A stretch of 64,000 bases of DNA, taken from Hyphococcus aureus (GTDB lineage: Bacteria; Pseudomonadota; Alphaproteobacteria; Caulobacterales; Parvularculaceae). The notes under the pieces were generated by a model that had not been told where the DNA came from, made no database searches, and worked only from the letters and a program-made list of their open reading frames with translations. The DNA lies in assembly GCF_042643165.1 (NCBI RefSeq), contig NZ_JBHRSH010000002.1:1302001-1366000 (forward strand), read 5' to 3'. Position numbers and translations under genes: made by a program. Below, in pieces: positions 1 to 8,282 of this stretch (positions within the stretch are counted from its first letter, which is position 1; each line of letters begins with the position of its first letter).

Positions 1-1
1 G

Positions 2-91
2 ATAGCAAAATTACCTCTGGCCGAACGGCGCGCCGCGCTTTCGAGCCTCACCAAAGCCATGAGCAAGGGTGAAATCGACGGCTGGATGTAA
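2..91 (+). CDS. C-terminal fragment of a membrane-anchored coiled-coil-type protein (5' end outside window)
   Basis: The frame is open from the window edge and stops with TAA at 89-91. The last 29 codons (IAKLPLAERRAALSSL..., ending in GEIDGWM) match the C-terminus of the protein at 799-1347 (IAELPPEARRAALIRL..., ending in GEIKGQF), so this is the tail of a paralogue. As at 1347/1381, it is followed about 33 bp later by a small secreted protein gene, which shows that a two-gene module was duplicated as a unit. Function is unknown. The full length and N-terminal membrane segment cannot be seen here. Confidence 0.75.
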   Translation: MAKLPLAERRAALSSLTKAMSKGEIDGWM

Positions 92-124
92 TGACACCGG
101 AACCTAACAGAGGGAGATACTAAC

Positions 125-547
125 ATGACACTGAACCGTAAATATCTGATCGGCGGCCTCGCCGCAGCCTTCACCTCCACCGCCGCCATCGCCGGCATGG
201 TGCAGCCCGCGCCCGTGGATGTGGACCTCACTACGTTCTTCGCCGGCGGCGACATGCTGAGCGCCCGCTACGCCCCGAACAAGAATGAGTTCATCGGTTG
301 CGGCGTGCGCAAATTCGATGATGGCGTTGGCGGCGCCACGGCCTTTGGTTTTTGCCAGGCTGAAGACGCTGACGGCGAACGCGCTTTTTGCAACACCGAC
401 AATGAAGACCTCCTCGACGCTATCGAGGCGAGCGCAGACTATGGCTATGTGACTTTTAGCTGGGATGAAAAAACCGGTCAGTGCACCCGCATCGGCTTTT
501 CCAACCAGTCCTTCTATGTGCCGCCAAAAGTCGGCAGCAATCTTTAA
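125..547 (+). CDS. small secreted protein with four conserved cysteines (paralogue A)
   Basis: A 140-residue protein. Residues 1-23 form a Sec signal peptide (basic start, hydrophobic core, cleavage near AIAG), so the mature form is predicted periplasmic or secreted. The mature part shares with the protein at 1381-1791 the blocks QPAPVDVDL, FIGCGVRK, GFCQA-x-DAD and CTRIGFS-x-QSFY. Four cysteines lie in matching places (about residues 58, 77, 88 and 119), which suggests two disulfides. A Shine-Dalgarno GGGAG lies just before the ATG. It follows a membrane-anchored partner gene and probably shares its transcript. I do not recognise the family and infer no function beyond an envelope location. 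Confidence 0.85.
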   Translation: MTLNRKYLIGGLAAAFTSTAAIAGMVQPAPVDVDLTTFFAGGDMLSARYAPNKNEFIGCGVRKFDDGVGGATAFGFCQAEDADGERAFCNTDNEDLLDAIEASADYGYVTFSWDEKTGQCTRIGFSNQSFYVPPKVGSNL

Positions 548-576
548 GCACTCAACTGAGTTTAGTTGCGTAAGCG

Positions 577-620
577 GCGCCGGGCGGGTCAATCCCATCC
601 GGCGCGCAGCTTTGTTGTGT
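577..620 (+). terminator. possible terminator
   Basis: Seven-base arms GCGCCGG (577-583) and CCGGCGC (599-605) are followed by a T-rich stretch to about 630. The loop is long (15 nt) and the T tract is interrupted, so this is weak. It would end transcription after the first module copy. Confidence 0.3.
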
Positions 621-798
621 GTTTATTTTTCGCCGCGCCCTTTCCTGCCAGATTGACAGCATTGCGGCATCGGCCCTAAATGTCAGTCAGGTTGCACGAT
701 GGGGGACTTCTGTTGCAACGCGGCATCAACTTTCAACGCCTTGAGATGCGCAAAGCGCTTTTCGGAAATCTGCGCTCCGCGCGCAGGAAATCGTCGGC

Positions 799-1347
799 AT
801 GCCGCGCCGGGAATGGCGATGGCTGCTTATGAAATGGCTGGTCCCGCTTTCGGCGTTCCAGACGCTGTTGCTTGTAATGCTGGGGCTTCACGCAATAAAG
901 CTTGATATGCGTACGGATCAACTTGTTGAGTCAGTTGACACCCTGAACAAAGACTTGCAGCAAACCTCGCCCGCCGCGGCGCCGATTGAATGGGCAGAGG
1001 CGGCTACGGTCGGCGCCAACCTCACCGCGGACGACATTCGCATGATCATCCGCGAGGAGTATCAGACCATCGCCGCCGAAGACGGCGCCGTCGCACCTGT
1101 GCAGCGCGCAGCGAGCGCATCGCCCGCGCCGCAACAGACGGCGTCCTATAACCAGGGGCAAACCCTGCTCACGCAATCCGCGATCGATCAGGACCTTGAA
1201 ATTTACAAAAAGCGCGGCTCCATTTCCACGATCGAAATGGACCAGCTGCATGCACAGATAGCCGAACTGCCGCCAGAGGCCCGGCGCGCAGCGTTGATCC
1301 GCCTGACCAGGGCGATCAACAGCGGTGAGATCAAGGGCCAGTTCTAA
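799..1347 (+). CDS. membrane-anchored protein of unknown function, partner of the small secreted protein
   Basis: A 182-residue protein. A short basic N-terminus is followed by one hydrophobic segment (about residues 12-30), then a heptad-like helix (about 34-55), an Ala/Pro/Gln-rich linker (about 95-125) and a helical C-terminal block (about 130-182) rich in Glu, Arg and Ala. The topology suggests a signal-anchor protein with the bulk in the periplasm. A paralogous C-terminus ends at position 91. An AGGA sequence upstream supports the ATG at 799; an in-frame ATG at 829 would remove only the basic leader. Known families do not match by eye. The consistent pairing with a downstream four-cysteine secreted protein suggests that the two products work together, which is inference. 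Confidence 0.75.
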   Translation: MPRREWRWLLMKWLVPLSAFQTLLLVMLGLHAIKLDMRTDQLVESVDTLNKDLQQTSPAAAPIEWAEAATVGANLTADDIRMIIREEYQTIAAEDGAVAPVQRAASASPAPQQTASYNQGQTLLTQSAIDQDLEIYKKRGSISTIEMDQLHAQIAELPPEARRAALIRLTRAINSGEIKGQF

Positions 1348-1380
1348 CACCGGATATTTTATCCTTGGAGGGAGACCATT

Positions 1381-1791
1381 ATGAAATTCAAATCTAAAAT
1401 TCTCGCAGCCGGCGTCGCTGTCGCATTCATATCGACCGCCGCTGTCGCCGGCTTCAAACAGCCCGCACCGGTTGATGTTGACCTCGTGAATCGCTTTGCG
1501 CAAGGCGACATGGTCTCGGCACAGCAAGCGAAAGACGATGTGACTTTCATCGGCTGCGGCGTCCGCAAGATTGCGACTGGCGCAGGCGTTGTCTCCACCG
1601 GCTTCTGTCAGGCAGGCGATGCGGACGAGGAGCAGTTCACCTGCTTCACGCAGGACCCGGACCTGCTCGCCGCGACGGCGTCGACCGCCGATTTCAGCTT
1701 TATCACCTTCGCATGGAATGAAGACGGCGAATGCACGCGAATCGGCTTTTCGACTCAGTCATTCTACTTGACCGATAAAATGGTCAAATAG
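1381..1791 (+). CDS. small secreted protein with four conserved cysteines (paralogue B)
   Basis: A 136-residue protein with a clear Sec signal peptide (residues 1-23, cleavage after AVAG). The mature part is the paralogue of the product of 125-547, with the same order of blocks: QPAPVDVDL, FIGCGVRK, GFCQAGDAD, a third Cys, then CTRIGFSTQSFY. The cysteine spacing is kept although the intervening residues have diverged, which indicates selection for the disulfide framework. The Shine-Dalgarno GGAGGGAG lies 7-8 bp before the ATG. It sits 33 bp after its membrane-anchored partner and ahead of a strong hairpin. Function unknown. Confidence 0.85.
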   Translation: MKFKSKILAAGVAVAFISTAAVAGFKQPAPVDVDLVNRFAQGDMVSAQQAKDDVTFIGCGVRKIATGAGVVSTGFCQAGDADEEQFTCFTQDPDLLAATASTADFSFITFAWNEDGECTRIGFSTQSFYLTDKMVK

Positions 1792-1816
1792 CGCTGGCGT
1801 TCTAAGACATTGTGCG

Positions 1817-1846
1817 GGCCGCAAGACAATGTCTTGCGGCCGGTTT
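1817..1846 (+). terminator. strong hairpin, probable terminator
   Basis: A near-perfect palindrome has 12-base arms GGCCGCAAGACA (1817-1828) and TGTCTTGCGGCC (1830-1841), followed by GGTTTCT. It closes the duplicated secreted-protein module before the next gene. The T run is short, so a role as mRNA 3'-end protector is also possible. Confidence 0.6.
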
Positions 1847-1942
1847 CTGTATCGAACCATACCGGGCCATCCGATAACGGACGATCCCGCCTGTCGCCTT
1901 CGCCCCTGAGCCGTGCTATATGGTCGTCAGGCAGGGGCGGGA

Positions 1943-3784
1943 ATGAATAATCTTTTCAAAGAACTACGGCGGCGCAACGTGTTCCGTGTCGCTGGCGTCT
2001 ATGGGGTTGTCGGCTGGCTCCTGGCGCAGGTCGCTGCGACGCTGGAAAACGCGGTCGGCCTGCCCGCCTGGTTTGACGGCATGGTCGTCAGTCTCCTCCT
2101 GATTGGCTTTCCCGTCGCCATGATCCTCGCCTGGGCGTTCGAGATGACGCCAGAGGGCGTCAAACCCACCGCCGCCGTGCCGGAGGGCGCGAGCATTGCG
2201 CAAAAAACCGGCCGCAAGCTCGATATCGCGATCCTGTGCGGGCTGGCGCTGGTCGCCGCCATGATGGTCGCTGACCGGCTGATGCCGGAAAAGATAATAA
2301 GCGGTGCAGGCGATCCCTTATACAAAGAAGGCGCGCAGGCGACAGACGCCTCTATCGCCGTTCTTCCCTTTGCGGATTTATCGCCCGCCGGGGATCAGGA
2401 ATATTTCTCGGACGGCATGGCCGAAGAGATCCTTAATGTTCTCGCCAACGTAAAAGGTCTGGACGTCGCCTCGCGCACCTCGTCATTTCAGTTCAAGGGA
2501 CGCGAGCTTGGCGTTCCAGAAATTGCAAAGCAGCTAAATGTTCGTCATGTGCTCGAAGGATCGGTCCGCAAAGCCGGTGATACGCTGCGGATCACCGCGC
2601 AGCTCATCGACACTCAAACAGACCGGCATTTGTGGTCCAAGACCTTTGACCGGCCGTTGACGACGCAAAACGTCTTCACAATCCAGGATGAAATCGCGCA
2701 GGCGATTGTTGATGCGCTGGATGGCGCAATCGGCGTTGAGACAACGCCTAAAATCACCGTTGAGGCAGTGACCGAAAATCTGACCGCATACGAATTATAC
2801 CTTCAGGCGCGCAGTCACTTTCTTGCCCGCCACGATCTGGACAAGGCTGACGCCTTATTAATTCGGGCGCTCGAACAGGACCCGAAATTCGCCAAAGCGT
2901 GGGAAATTCGCGCAGCGTTGCAGTCTCTACTGCTCGAATATAGCTACGTTAAGACACCGCGAGCCGAGGTTGATGCGCACACAACAGAGTATGCGCAGCG
3001 GGCGCTGAGGCTCGACCCGAAAAGCGCTACAGCGATTGCAGTGCTCGCCAAACTGAAAGCCAACACCGCTTTTAGCGGGCGCGCCAAAATCGACTTTGCG
3101 GCGGTGATCGCCGATTTTGACCGCGCGCTGGAGATTGAACCGCGAAACGCCTCGGCGCTTTTGTGGCGCGGAATCACGGTTGCCGCAGTCGGCGATTTTG
3201 AGGATTCTCTGATAAGCCTAAGCAGGTGCCTCGAGATCGAACCGTACTACGTCCCCTGCGTCGAAAACCGGATCGCCTTGCTTTCGGCCATGGAACGCGA
3301 TGATGCGGCGCTCAAATATTATGAAGAAGCGCTCAACACCAGCGCGGCGAAAGTTATTTTCGCACCGTTCACCACACTTGCGCGGCGCGGAGAAAAACTC
3401 GCTTTCATGTCGGCAACCAATTCGCCGGACCTGCTCCTTGGCTGGCGCCGGCATGAGGACCTCTATGAAGCCATTCGCCATCCTGAAAAAACATACCCGG
3501 ATCTGGTCGCCGACATTCACCGGTTCCAGGCGCAAACCAGTCAGGCTGGCGAACAGGATTTCACCTATTTTCTCGCAGCGCTCGGCGACTATGACGCGAC
3601 GCCGTTCACGGTCGATTATTGGGGGGCCAACTTTGCTGGCTACCGCCAATCGCAGCAATTCAGGTCGCGGATCAAGAATTACGGCATCCTCGACTACTGG
3701 CGTGAACACGGCTTTCCAGATTTCTGCAAGCCTGTCGGCGCTGATGATTTCGAATGCGCCACATCGCTTGAAACATCCCAATAA
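1943..3784 (+). CDS. membrane TPR signalling protein with FlgO/TolB-like domain (adenylate-cyclase-associated type)
   Basis: A 613-residue protein starting at ATG 1943 behind GGGGCGGGA; an upstream in-frame ATG at 1913 lacks support. The family's hallmark N-terminus MNNLFKELRRRNVFRVAGVY leads into two membrane segments (about 18-40 and 47-70) and WAFEMTPEGVKP. After a third hydrophobic stretch (about 88-105) comes the TolB/FlgO-like block, SIAVLPFADLSP and EYFSDGMAEEIL through VLEGSVRKAG and LWSKTFDR (about 135-260). TPR-like helices follow (about 280-480). In related genomes such proteins carry an N-terminal cyclase or winged-helix domain or stand alone, as here, and are annotated as TPR proteins. 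No catalytic domain is visible. Substrate and partner unknown. Confidence 0.8.
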   Translation: MNNLFKELRRRNVFRVAGVYGVVGWLLAQVAATLENAVGLPAWFDGMVVSLLLIGFPVAMILAWAFEMTPEGVKPTAAVPEGASIAQKTGRKLDIAILCGLALVAAMMVADRLMPEKIISGAGDPLYKEGAQATDASIAVLPFADLSPAGDQEYFSDGMAEEILNVLANVKGLDVASRTSSFQFKGRELGVPEIAKQLNVRHVLEGSVRKAGDTLRITAQLIDTQTDRHLWSKTFDRPLTTQNVFTIQDEIAQAIVDALDGAIGVETTPKITVEAVTENLTAYELYLQARSHFLARHDLDKADALLIRALEQDPKFAKAWEIRAALQSLLLEYSYVKTPRAEVDAHTTEYAQRALRLDPKSATAIAVLAKLKANTAFSGRAKIDFAAVIADFDRALEIEPRNASALLWRGITVAAVGDFEDSLISLSRCLEIEPYYVPCVENRIALLSAMERDDAALKYYEEALNTSAAKVIFAPFTTLARRGEKLAFMSATNSPDLLLGWRRHEDLYEAIRHPEKTYPDLVADIHRFQAQTSQAGEQDFTYFLAALGDYDATPFTVDYWGANFAGYRQSQQFRSRIKNYGILDYWREHGFPDFCKPVGADDFECATSLETSQ

Positions 3785-3817
3785 CGTCAGCCGATTTTTC
3801 AAAAAAGAGAGACCATA

Positions 3818-4297
3818 ATGAAAAAACTAATCTCCGCCCTCGCCTTTCTCGCCCTCGCCGCCTGCGCAAAGCCATCGGCGCCGAACACCCAGCCCTCGGG
3901 TGACGCCTCGCGCGCTGTGGTGCAGGAAGTCTATGCCGGGTTCGAGGCCGGCGATATGGACAAAGTCACCGGCGTCATGGCGGCGGACATTGTCTGGAAC
4001 GAAGCTGAAGGAAATCCCTATGCGGACAATAACCCTTATGTCGGTCCGGAAGCGGTGCTGACGGGCCTGTTCGCGCGCCTCGGCGGCGAGTGGGACGGCT
4101 TTGCCGCCATCCCGTCGGAATTTGTCGCCGAAGATGACCGCGTCATCGTCTTTGGCCGCTATAGCGGAACCTATAAGGCCACCGGTAAATCCATGGACGC
4201 CCCCTTCGTTCATTCATGGACCGTCACGGACGGCAAGATCAGCGCCTTTCAGCAATATACGGACACGGCCGAGCATGCGGCCGTCATGAGCGATTAG
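3818..4297 (+). CDS. lipoprotein with SnoaL/NTF2-like domain
   Basis: A 159-residue protein. The signal peptide ends in a lipobox LAAC (Cys at about residue 16), so it is predicted to be membrane-anchored by lipid. The mature part fits the SnoaL/NTF2 cone fold: VVQEVYAGFEAGDMDKVTGVMAADIVWNE near the start, a GPEAVLTGLF helix, and C-terminal strands with VIVFGRYSGTYKATGKS and HSWTVTDGKISAFQQYTD. This fold hosts isomerases, cyclases and ligand binders, so the activity cannot be assigned. It lies four bases before the first DUF6090-like gene and probably heads that operon. The Shine-Dalgarno is AAGAGAGA. Confidence 0.8.
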   Translation: MKKLISALAFLALAACAKPSAPNTQPSGDASRAVVQEVYAGFEAGDMDKVTGVMAADIVWNEAEGNPYADNNPYVGPEAVLTGLFARLGGEWDGFAAIPSEFVAEDDRVIVFGRYSGTYKATGKSMDAPFVHSWTVTDGKISAFQQYTDTAEHAAVMSD

Positions 4298-4301
4298 CAC
4301 G

Positions 4302-5069
4302 ATGCTACTTCGCCGCGTCATAGAACACGTAAAGGCCCAGAACTGGACAGCGGTCGCGCTCGACTTTTTCATCGTGGTTTTGGGCGTTTTTATGGGCATC
4401 CAGCTTGGTAACTGGAACGAGGCGCGACTTCAGCGCAACACTGAGCGAGAGTTCCTGGTTCAGCTTCGTGATGAAATTGCCGAGAGCGTCCGCGTTCTGG
4501 AGTTTCAATCGCGTTATGTTGGAGGTGTCGTCGAAGGTGGACGACGCGGGCTCGCCTTCCTCAACGGAGATAGCGATTGCACGCGCCAATGTGAGGCGCT
4601 CCTTGTCGATTTATTCCACGCCTCGCAGGTGTGGGGAACGCCTTACGACTACACAAAGTTTCAGGAGGCCAAGCGCATCGGCTTTCCGTCGAGTCCAGCC
4701 GTTTCAGCCAAGGTGCAGGAGTTCTACTCGTACTTGAATGGGTGGGACACGGTAAATGGCTCTGCGCCCCCTTACCGGGAGCGTATACGGAGTTATCTGA
4801 CGCCCGAGGCCGCCGAACTCCTATGGACCGAGTGTATGCGTATGCCTGGCTCCGTCATTGAAGAACTGACCCGCAATTGCATCGACGACCTCAAGGCGCT
4901 TGATGTCAACGCCATGCTAGCAGAGATCCGCGCCGATCCGGAACTGGCGAGGGAGCTGCAATTCTGGCTAGGCCAGAATATCTTCGCCCTCACCGGCTAT
5001 CCGGACATGATTCGCTATGCCGAGGCTGCGAGCGCGGCGATTACCGAAGAAATCGGGGACGCCCCATGA
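4302..5069 (+). CDS. DUF6090-like single-pass membrane protein, paralogue 1
   Basis: A 255-residue protein. It begins with the array's signature: a basic amphipathic leader (LLRRVIEHVKAQNWTAVALD), one membrane helix (about residues 19-37) and GIQLGNWNEAR. The rest is a mostly helical soluble domain with DCTRQC near residue 90 and further cysteines near 174 and 190. It aligns along its full length with the product of 8283-9047 (shared PPYRE-x-IR, the Trp-x-x-Cys motif near 172, a late helix). The family resembles DUF6090, whose function is unknown. Its stop overlaps the next paralogue's start (ATGA at 5066), so the two are translationally coupled. Confidence 0.75.
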   Translation: MLLRRVIEHVKAQNWTAVALDFFIVVLGVFMGIQLGNWNEARLQRNTEREFLVQLRDEIAESVRVLEFQSRYVGGVVEGGRRGLAFLNGDSDCTRQCEALLVDLFHASQVWGTPYDYTKFQEAKRIGFPSSPAVSAKVQEFYSYLNGWDTVNGSAPPYRERIRSYLTPEAAELLWTECMRMPGSVIEELTRNCIDDLKALDVNAMLAEIRADPELARELQFWLGQNIFALTGYPDMIRYAEAASAAITEEIGDAP

Positions 5070-5848
5070 TCCTCCGCCGCATCACCGAACACGTAAAGAC
5101 TCAAAACTGGACGGCGGTGGCGCTCGATTTCGTCATTGTCGTCATGGGCGTCTTCATCGGTATTCAGGTAAGTAACTGGAATGCCGCGCGGATCGCCGAC
5201 GCACAAGCCGGAGACCTGTTGCAGCGAATGATCGCGGAGGCGGAAGATGCGCGCGCCGACATGGCCGGATACCAGGCCGATAACCACGTTATTCTGAACG
5301 ATGCTTTGAAGCTGGCGGCGCGCCTTAACGAGACCGACGCATGCCTTCGTATGGATGACAATATGAAGGAGCTTGTTCTTCGTGTCGGCGACTTCCCCCC
5401 GCCGCGCTTCTCGCTGGCGACAGCGCGCGAAGCGCTTGAGTCCGGAAACTTGTCCGCGCTCGACGCGGCGGAGATCCGCGACAGTGTTCGAAAAATCGCC
5501 GACGAGATGAATTTCATGGACCGCCAGTGGCAACGCTACATCCGCATCAAACAGGACATCGAACAGAAAATATATCCTGCCGCCGGGCTTAGTCTCACTG
5601 GCGATCAGGCGCTCAAAGTTCTTCCGGGAAACGAATTCAGCGGCCTCGAACAGTTTCGCCTGCAAACCCCTGAAGGCGTTTGCGGACAACCGGTCATGAT
5701 CGCCTACGCTTCCAATGCGGCCCTCACCCAGCATATTTACACGGCTTATCTCGGCCAGGTCTCCGACAAGCTCGATGCGTATGCCGCGCTTTTGTCAGCC
5801 TACTCCAGAAATGGCGCCCGACCCGCAAACACGGAGACCGCGCCATGA
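5066..5848 (+). CDS. DUF6090-like single-pass membrane protein, paralogue 2
   Basis: A 260-residue protein. The first 45 codons are nearly the same as in paralogues 1, 3 and 4 (ILRRITEHVKTQNWTAVALD, membrane helix, GIQVSNWNAAR); after that the sequence diverges strongly. It keeps the family's central pattern of an ALESGNLSAL segment followed by a helix with RDSV (about residues 130-150). Two cysteines (about 94 and 213) might pair. It overlaps both neighbours by ATGA (5066 and 5845), so three paralogues form one translational unit. Function unknown; a single-pass envelope protein is inferred. Confidence 0.75.
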   Translation: MILRRITEHVKTQNWTAVALDFVIVVMGVFIGIQVSNWNAARIADAQAGDLLQRMIAEAEDARADMAGYQADNHVILNDALKLAARLNETDACLRMDDNMKELVLRVGDFPPPRFSLATAREALESGNLSALDAAEIRDSVRKIADEMNFMDRQWQRYIRIKQDIEQKIYPAAGLSLTGDQALKVLPGNEFSGLEQFRLQTPEGVCGQPVMIAYASNAALTQHIYTAYLGQVSDKLDAYAALLSAYSRNGARPANTETAP

Positions 5849-6594
5849 TCCTCCGCCGCGTCATCGCGCATTTTCGCAAACAGGAATGGACCGCCATCGC
5901 GCTCGATTTCCTGATCGTAGTCGTCGGCGTGTTCATCGGTATTCAGGTGTCGAACTGGAATGACGTGCGGCGCGAACGTGCGACCGAAGTGAGCTATCTG
6001 CAGACACTCCAATCCGACTTTACGATTTCCGTTGGACTTCTCGACGAACATCTTGCTCATATCGCGGAGCGTCAGGAGGCGCTTTCAGTTCTCGCTAATT
6101 CGGCAAAGGAAGACGTCAAGCCGGAAGACTTTGACGGCCTGATGCGCATCGGACTTTACGAACTTCAGTTTCTCAATGTCCACCGCGGCGCTTATCAGGC
6201 GCTGGAGAACGCCGGCCGCATTGATGTTTTGCAGGATATCGCCTTGCAAAGGTCGCTTGTCGATCAGAGCAACCAGATTGCTGCGATCCGCGAATATGAA
6301 GCCGACATGGCGCGGTTCCAGCATCGCTGGGTCGATGAATTTCTGCTAGCCGAATATCGTTTGGGGAATGTCGTCGACTTCGACGGTGTGGAACAAAAAA
6401 AGCGCGGCGGCGGCGGTGAGGACTATCGCGATCTGTTGGACGACCCGCGCATCCGCAACCTGTCGGCGTTTCTTTACGACATCCTCAATGAACAGCGCGC
6501 ACACGGCGTGAGATTGCGCGACACCTATGACGCGTCCGCCGGACAGGCGATGGCGCGTCTTGAACAACTTGGAAATCACCGCAAGCAACCCTGA
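5845..6594 (+). CDS. DUF6090-like single-pass membrane protein, paralogue 3
   Basis: A 249-residue protein starting at the ATG that overlaps the previous stop (ATGA at 5845). An upstream in-frame start at 5680 lies inside paralogue 2 and is rejected. The leader is more diverged (ILRRVIAHFRKQEWTAIALD), but the membrane helix and GIQVSNWNDVR are intact. The soluble part includes AYQALENAGRIDVLQD, close to the usual DUF6090 core. No cysteine is present in the mature domain, unlike the other copies. It lies 13 bp upstream of a cupin lipoprotein gene in what looks like the same operon. Confidence 0.75.
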   Translation: MILRRVIAHFRKQEWTAIALDFLIVVVGVFIGIQVSNWNDVRRERATEVSYLQTLQSDFTISVGLLDEHLAHIAERQEALSVLANSAKEDVKPEDFDGLMRIGLYELQFLNVHRGAYQALENAGRIDVLQDIALQRSLVDQSNQIAAIREYEADMARFQHRWVDEFLLAEYRLGNVVDFDGVEQKKRGGGGEDYRDLLDDPRIRNLSAFLYDILNEQRAHGVRLRDTYDASAGQAMARLEQLGNHRKQP

Positions 6595-6607
6595 AAGTAA
6601 GACAGAT

Positions 6608-7090
6608 ATGAACAACGCAATGATCGTGAAGTCCGCCGTTTTGGGAATCAGCATCCTCGTCGCCGCCGCCTGCTCGCAAGCCGGGGAACAAGCGGCTCAG
6701 GTGGCTCAGGCGGAGCAGAAGAACGAACTCGGATACAAGACCGGCGACCCCGCTGACTGGCCGGCGGAACTGGACGCCGTCGCTGCGGCGCCGGGCAATC
6801 ACAAAATTTTGCTCGAAAACGAGTCCGTCCGGGTGCTCGAAGTTTCCATGGCGCCCGGCGAAACCGAACCCCTGCATTCTCATCGCTGGCCGAGCGTGCT
6901 TTACATCCAGCAAGCTGGCGATTTTATCGACAAAGATGCAGACGGAACTACGATCTTCGATACGCGGGAGCTGGATACGCCGCTGACCTTCCCGCTCACG
7001 ATGTGGAAAGAGCCCGAAGCGCCGCATTCTGTCGTCAATCTCAGCGACGATCAGTGGGTCCGGCTTATCAGAGTAGAAATCAAGGACTGA
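6608..7090 (+). CDS. cupin-domain lipoprotein
   Basis: A 160-residue protein with start at ATG 6608; an upstream in-frame start lies inside the previous gene. The signal peptide ends in VAAAC (lipobox Cys near residue 19). The mature domain is a single cupin: NESVRVLEVSMAPGETEPLHSHRWPSV (about 73-99) supplies the HxH motif, and the second motif near APHSVVNLSDDQWVRL supplies another His. A small-molecule or metal-binding beta-barrel is likely; the substrate is unknown. It is sandwiched between DUF6090-like genes and followed after 3 bp by the remnant of another copy. Confidence 0.75.
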   Translation: MNNAMIVKSAVLGISILVAAACSQAGEQAAQVAQAEQKNELGYKTGDPADWPAELDAVAAAPGNHKILLENESVRVLEVSMAPGETEPLHSHRWPSVLYIQQAGDFIDKDADGTTIFDTRELDTPLTFPLTMWKEPEAPHSVVNLSDDQWVRLIRVEIKD

Positions 7091-7093
7091 TCC

Positions 7094-7150
7094 ATGCTCC
7101 TCCGCCGCGTCACCGAACACGTCAAAGCGCAGAACTGGATGACGGTCGCG
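7094..7150 (+). pseudogene. 5' remnant of a fifth DUF6090-like paralogue
   Basis: ATG at 7094 begins LLRRVTEHVKAQNW, matching the start of the intact paralogues at 4302 and 8283 almost base for base. After codon 15 the frame departs (MTVARVLAFKL...) and stops at 7202-7204, with no membrane helix. The 3' part of the gene is missing and the SMP-30-like gene begins 47 bp later. This is a fossil of the same array, probably left when the downstream lipoprotein gene was inserted or recombined in. Confidence 0.7.
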
Positions 7151-7196
7151 CGCGTGCTCGCATTTAAACTCAGAAAAGATTTTGGGAGAAATGCCA

Positions 7197-8279
7197 ATGT
7201 ATAGAACTGTTTTTAGCTTAGTCTTCGCGTTTGCGGCGTTGGGATGCGGTAATGGCGATAACGCGGCAACTGGGGCCGCTCCATCGGTCGCCGCACCATA
7301 CGCATTTACCGATGCAACCCTGTTTCCACCCGACCGGACGTTGACCCATGCCGAAGACGGCGTGGTTCTGTCTGACGGGAGCGTTCTTGTCGGCGATTGG
7401 GACCATGGGCTTGTCGTCCTCGCGCCGGACGGGACCCATCGCGCGTTCGGCGATTTCGCCGCCGCCGGATTCAAGTCGAAACCGGCGCCCGATTGGAACA
7501 GCCCGAATGGCATTTCATTGGAGCCGGACGGCGCGCATGCACTGGTGGCTGATATCACGTCAGGACACATCTACCGGGTAAACGTCACGTCTGAAGCGGT
7601 CACACGCATTTACGATCATCCCTTCGGCGTCAATAACGTCGTTCGTGACCCGTCCGGCGCGATCTGGTTTACACAATCCACCACAAACACCGAGGGTGAA
7701 GGCTCAGAAGCACGAATGTTCGCGGCAGCCGATCGGCCGTTAACGGACGGCGCCGTCTTTCGCATCGCACCGGAACAGATAAGCGCGGGCGAGATACAGC
7801 CTGAGCGGGTTATTGACGGGATGGCGTTCGCCAATGGAATTGCCTTCGACGCCGCCCGCAACCGGCTTTATGTGGCAGAGTTGATGGCGCACCGCGTTCT
7901 CAGTTTTGACGTTGACGCCGGGACCGGCGCGCTTTCAAACCGTCAAACGCTCGTCGAGGTTGTAACGCCGGACAATATCGAGCTTGATGAGGGCGGCGCC
8001 TTGTGGATTGCATCGCCAGCAGCGAATGCAGTTTATATCGCCGATCCAGAAACCGGCGCTATGCGAACATTCTTTGAGCCGTCGCCGGAGACAAGTAGGG
8101 CCCTTGTCGCACAAGTGCGCCAGCGTGCGGAGAACGGTGAAGGCATCCTCGACCTGATCGGCCCTGAAATGTTCGAGCCGATGCCGGGACTGTTAACCGG
8201 AGTCATTTTATCTCCTGACGGCGGGCCTGTTTATGTCAGCGGTCTTGGCGACGCGCTTGTCAAAATCGATCGTGAGTGA
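7197..8279 (+). CDS. SMP-30/gluconolactonase-like lipoprotein (beta-propeller)
   Basis: A 360-residue protein. The start at ATG 7197 is chosen because GGGAGAA ends six bases upstream; TTG 7182 and ATG 7191 are worse spaced. The lipobox ALGC places Cys near residue 17. The mature domain shows SMP-30/strictosidine-synthase-like blades: GDWDHGLVVLAPDG, DWNSPNGISLEPDGAHALVA, GAIWFTQ, FANGIAFDAARNRLYVAE and a final GVILSPDGGPVYVSG. The family hydrolyses lactones or esters with a divalent metal; the substrate here is unknown. It sits inside the DUF6090-like array, directly after the remnant copy and 3 bp before paralogue 4. Confidence 0.8.
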   Translation: MYRTVFSLVFAFAALGCGNGDNAATGAAPSVAAPYAFTDATLFPPDRTLTHAEDGVVLSDGSVLVGDWDHGLVVLAPDGTHRAFGDFAAAGFKSKPAPDWNSPNGISLEPDGAHALVADITSGHIYRVNVTSEAVTRIYDHPFGVNNVVRDPSGAIWFTQSTTNTEGEGSEARMFAAADRPLTDGAVFRIAPEQISAGEIQPERVIDGMAFANGIAFDAARNRLYVAELMAHRVLSFDVDAGTGALSNRQTLVEVVTPDNIELDEGGALWIASPAANAVYIADPETGAMRTFFEPSPETSRALVAQVRQRAENGEGILDLIGPEMFEPMPGLLTGVILSPDGGPVYVSGLGDALVKIDRE

Positions 8280-8282
8280 CTA

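Noticed and set aside
6485..7570. 361-codon minus-strand reading frame across the cupin and SMP-30 genes
   Set aside because: Antisense to two lipoproteins with good signals; the product is low in structure and spans two genes.
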